In this document: positions 62,860-64,000 of the stretch, in pieces
Numbering within the stretch: position 1 is the stretch's first letter
Layout of the letters: every line of letters begins with the position of its first letter
Assembly (NCBI GenBank): GCA_021014325.1
Contig: CM037461.1
Span: 1,079,501 to 1,143,500 of the forward strand
DNA from: Plazaster borealis
Taxonomy: Eukaryota > Echinodermata > Asteroidea > Forcipulatida > Labidiasteridae
Direction: 5' to 3'
Length of the DNA stretch: 64,000 nucleotides
Translations under genes and position numbers: made by a program
Notes under the pieces: generated by a model
The model's input: the letters and a program-made list of their open reading frames with translations, nothing else
Database searches by the model: none
What the model was told of the DNA's origin: nothing

Positions 62860-63400
62860 TATTGGAAAATAGTGTCTCCCCACAAGCAAGGTCCCTTAAA
62901 AATACATGAAATTAAACCTAACTTCAAGCCAAGATGGCAAACACAGACGAACACTAAATGACTAGCTGTTCAGTGCTAATAAAATGCGTCTTCCGTGGGC
63001 CACATTGCGTAGTATCATCCAGTGTTGATTCGATCCTTCCTGTCGTCGTGTGCAGCTGATTCGAGAGGCAACGTACGAAGGTGGCGGTGGGTGTGCGTGT
63101 TGAGTTACATTTACGAGAAAACACATTCAGTTGCAGCATACCTCTCTGATTCCACCAAGAAGCCACTCCGAATACTATCCACCTGGGGTTACATTTGTTC
63201 TTAGGTCCTCAAACAATGTAAAATCACATTGAAAATCCTCATTTTAAAGACGAAATTACTACCTAGTGTAGTGTGGTATAGTGCAGATCAGATTGTGCTG
63301 AGCTAGCTGAGTTCGCAGTATGCCACACTGTGTGATGGCATGGCGCGCGCTCTTTGGATAACGTAGGAGTGCGCCCTCTCGTGGTCTACTTATTCAATAA
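62860..63400 (-). promoter_or_regulatory. KIF21 5'UTR and proximal upstream region
   Basis: The stretch upstream of the start codon. It is richer in CpG than the rest, mainly 62990-63120 and 63330-63390, as expected near an invertebrate housekeeping-type promoter. I see no convincing TATA box and cannot place the transcription start; a spliced 5'UTR exon is possible. Confidence 0.35.
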
Positions 63401-63436
63401 GGCCAACCAAACATACAACAGACACCACTCCCCCTT

Positions 63437-63470
63437 AACCCCCCCCCCCCCCACACACACACACACAAGG
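63437..63470. repeat. (C)n(CA)n simple repeat
   Basis: Fourteen or so C followed by (CA)n, upstream of the gene. Confidence 0.9.
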
Positions 63471-63554
63471 CTATAATACATTTAATTTTAAAAGAGGAGA
63501 GGGGTTGGAGGAATACAGGGCTGCAATCTAATCCAGGGTGAAATAATAAATGGT

Positions 63555-63760
63555 AGGCAGGACTGGAATTTCATATTCGAGAGGTCTATTGCCCCAGGAG
63601 GCCATTTCCATTTTGCATAGGAGACTTCCATTGAAAAAATCTTAGTCTATGGGCAACTTGAAGGGGCACACCAAGGCCATAACCAGTGCGTAGGCCATGG
63701 CCTATCAGGGGCGGATCCAGGATTTTCCAAAGGGGGGGGGGGGGCGTGATTTTTTTTTCA
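63555..63760 (+). mobile_element. Repeat K3 followed by a GGGGCGGATCCAG element end
   Basis: K3 (63555-63700) matches K1 from CTGGAATTTCAT to GGGGCACACCAAGGCC. At 63709 CAGGGGCGGATCCAGGATTT with a G run starts a hAT-like element end that recurs in many animal genomes; its other end is not visible. Confidence 0.65.
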
Positions 63761-64000
63761 GAATGAAAGACCGCGCCATCCCTAGACAGCATTTTATTTT
63801 TCTGCACTGCGAAATTGCCAATGTCGTAGTGCTTTTCAAAGAGAAAGTTGTTTCTTCTAAATCGGTTTAAAAATCAAATTTCATGGTTCTGCTTACCGTA
63901 AGCAAAGAACTTGGCGCTTACAGAAGCAGTGAATTCCGCGCTTACGTCAAGCGTTTTCCACGAGTAAGCAGGGATTTTTGTTGCTTTATGCGCGTGTGGG

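Noticed and set aside
61898..61922. Plus-strand ATGGCGCATATTACCATGAA ending in CAG|GTGAGA, like a first coding exon of a divergent gene
   Set aside because: Only eight codons, no downstream exon could be linked, and the sequence lies among MITEs.

Overview
The window is animal nuclear DNA: AT-rich, with one gene split into short exons and introns packed with transposon-derived repeats. I found no second gene that I could support. The gene is a kinesin-4-like KIF21 (KIF21A/KIF21B family) on the minus strand. Its ATG is at 62859, and it runs down through 20 coding exons to 307, then continues beyond base 1. The exons join with matching phases throughout and encode 1120 complete residues plus two bases. 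They cover the N-terminal motor, several coiled coils, an acidic linker and the regulatory coiled coil. The WD40 propeller expected at the C terminus of KIF21 proteins must lie outside the window. The repeat content (tRNA-derived SINEs with GGTTCGAATCCC boxes, very many short MITEs, frequent TACATGTA) resembles what I remember of echinoderm, especially sea star, genomes. That placement is inference and was not searched.

Layout from the gene's 5' end (right) to the right-to-left 3' direction: 62860-64000 upstream region and 5'UTR; exon 1 at 62.8 kb; an 18.4 kb first intron full of MITEs and small DNA transposons (L, M, N, W2, X, J2, J3); motor exons 2-9 between 44.4 and 30.7 kb; coiled-coil exon 10 at 29.2-29.0 kb, whose 3' end and splice donor are copied in a 128-bp tandem array; exon 11 at 27.2 kb; a 10.4 kb intron 11 holding a 3.5 kb modular repeat element at 18.9-22.4 kb; exons 12-20 (linker, acidic region, coiled coils, regulatory segment) from 16.7 kb to 0.3 kb.

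Repeat families are given letters here so that copies can be compared. A-F and H are AAGG...CCTT-ended MITEs at TA/TTAA sites. I, P and X share CAGNGTTCTCC-type ends, and W has CAGGGCTC ends; the clean copies of I, W and X have 5-bp target duplications. J is PIF/Harbinger-like with TTA target duplications. G and Z are families ending in GGGCC-type inverted repeats. S entries are tRNA-derived SINEs. The most unusual items are the exon-end/donor tandem array at 28.4-29.0 kb and the 18.9-22.4 kb element. That element repeats a composite of a nuclear-receptor half-site with ETS-like palindromes, plus full CRE palindromes.
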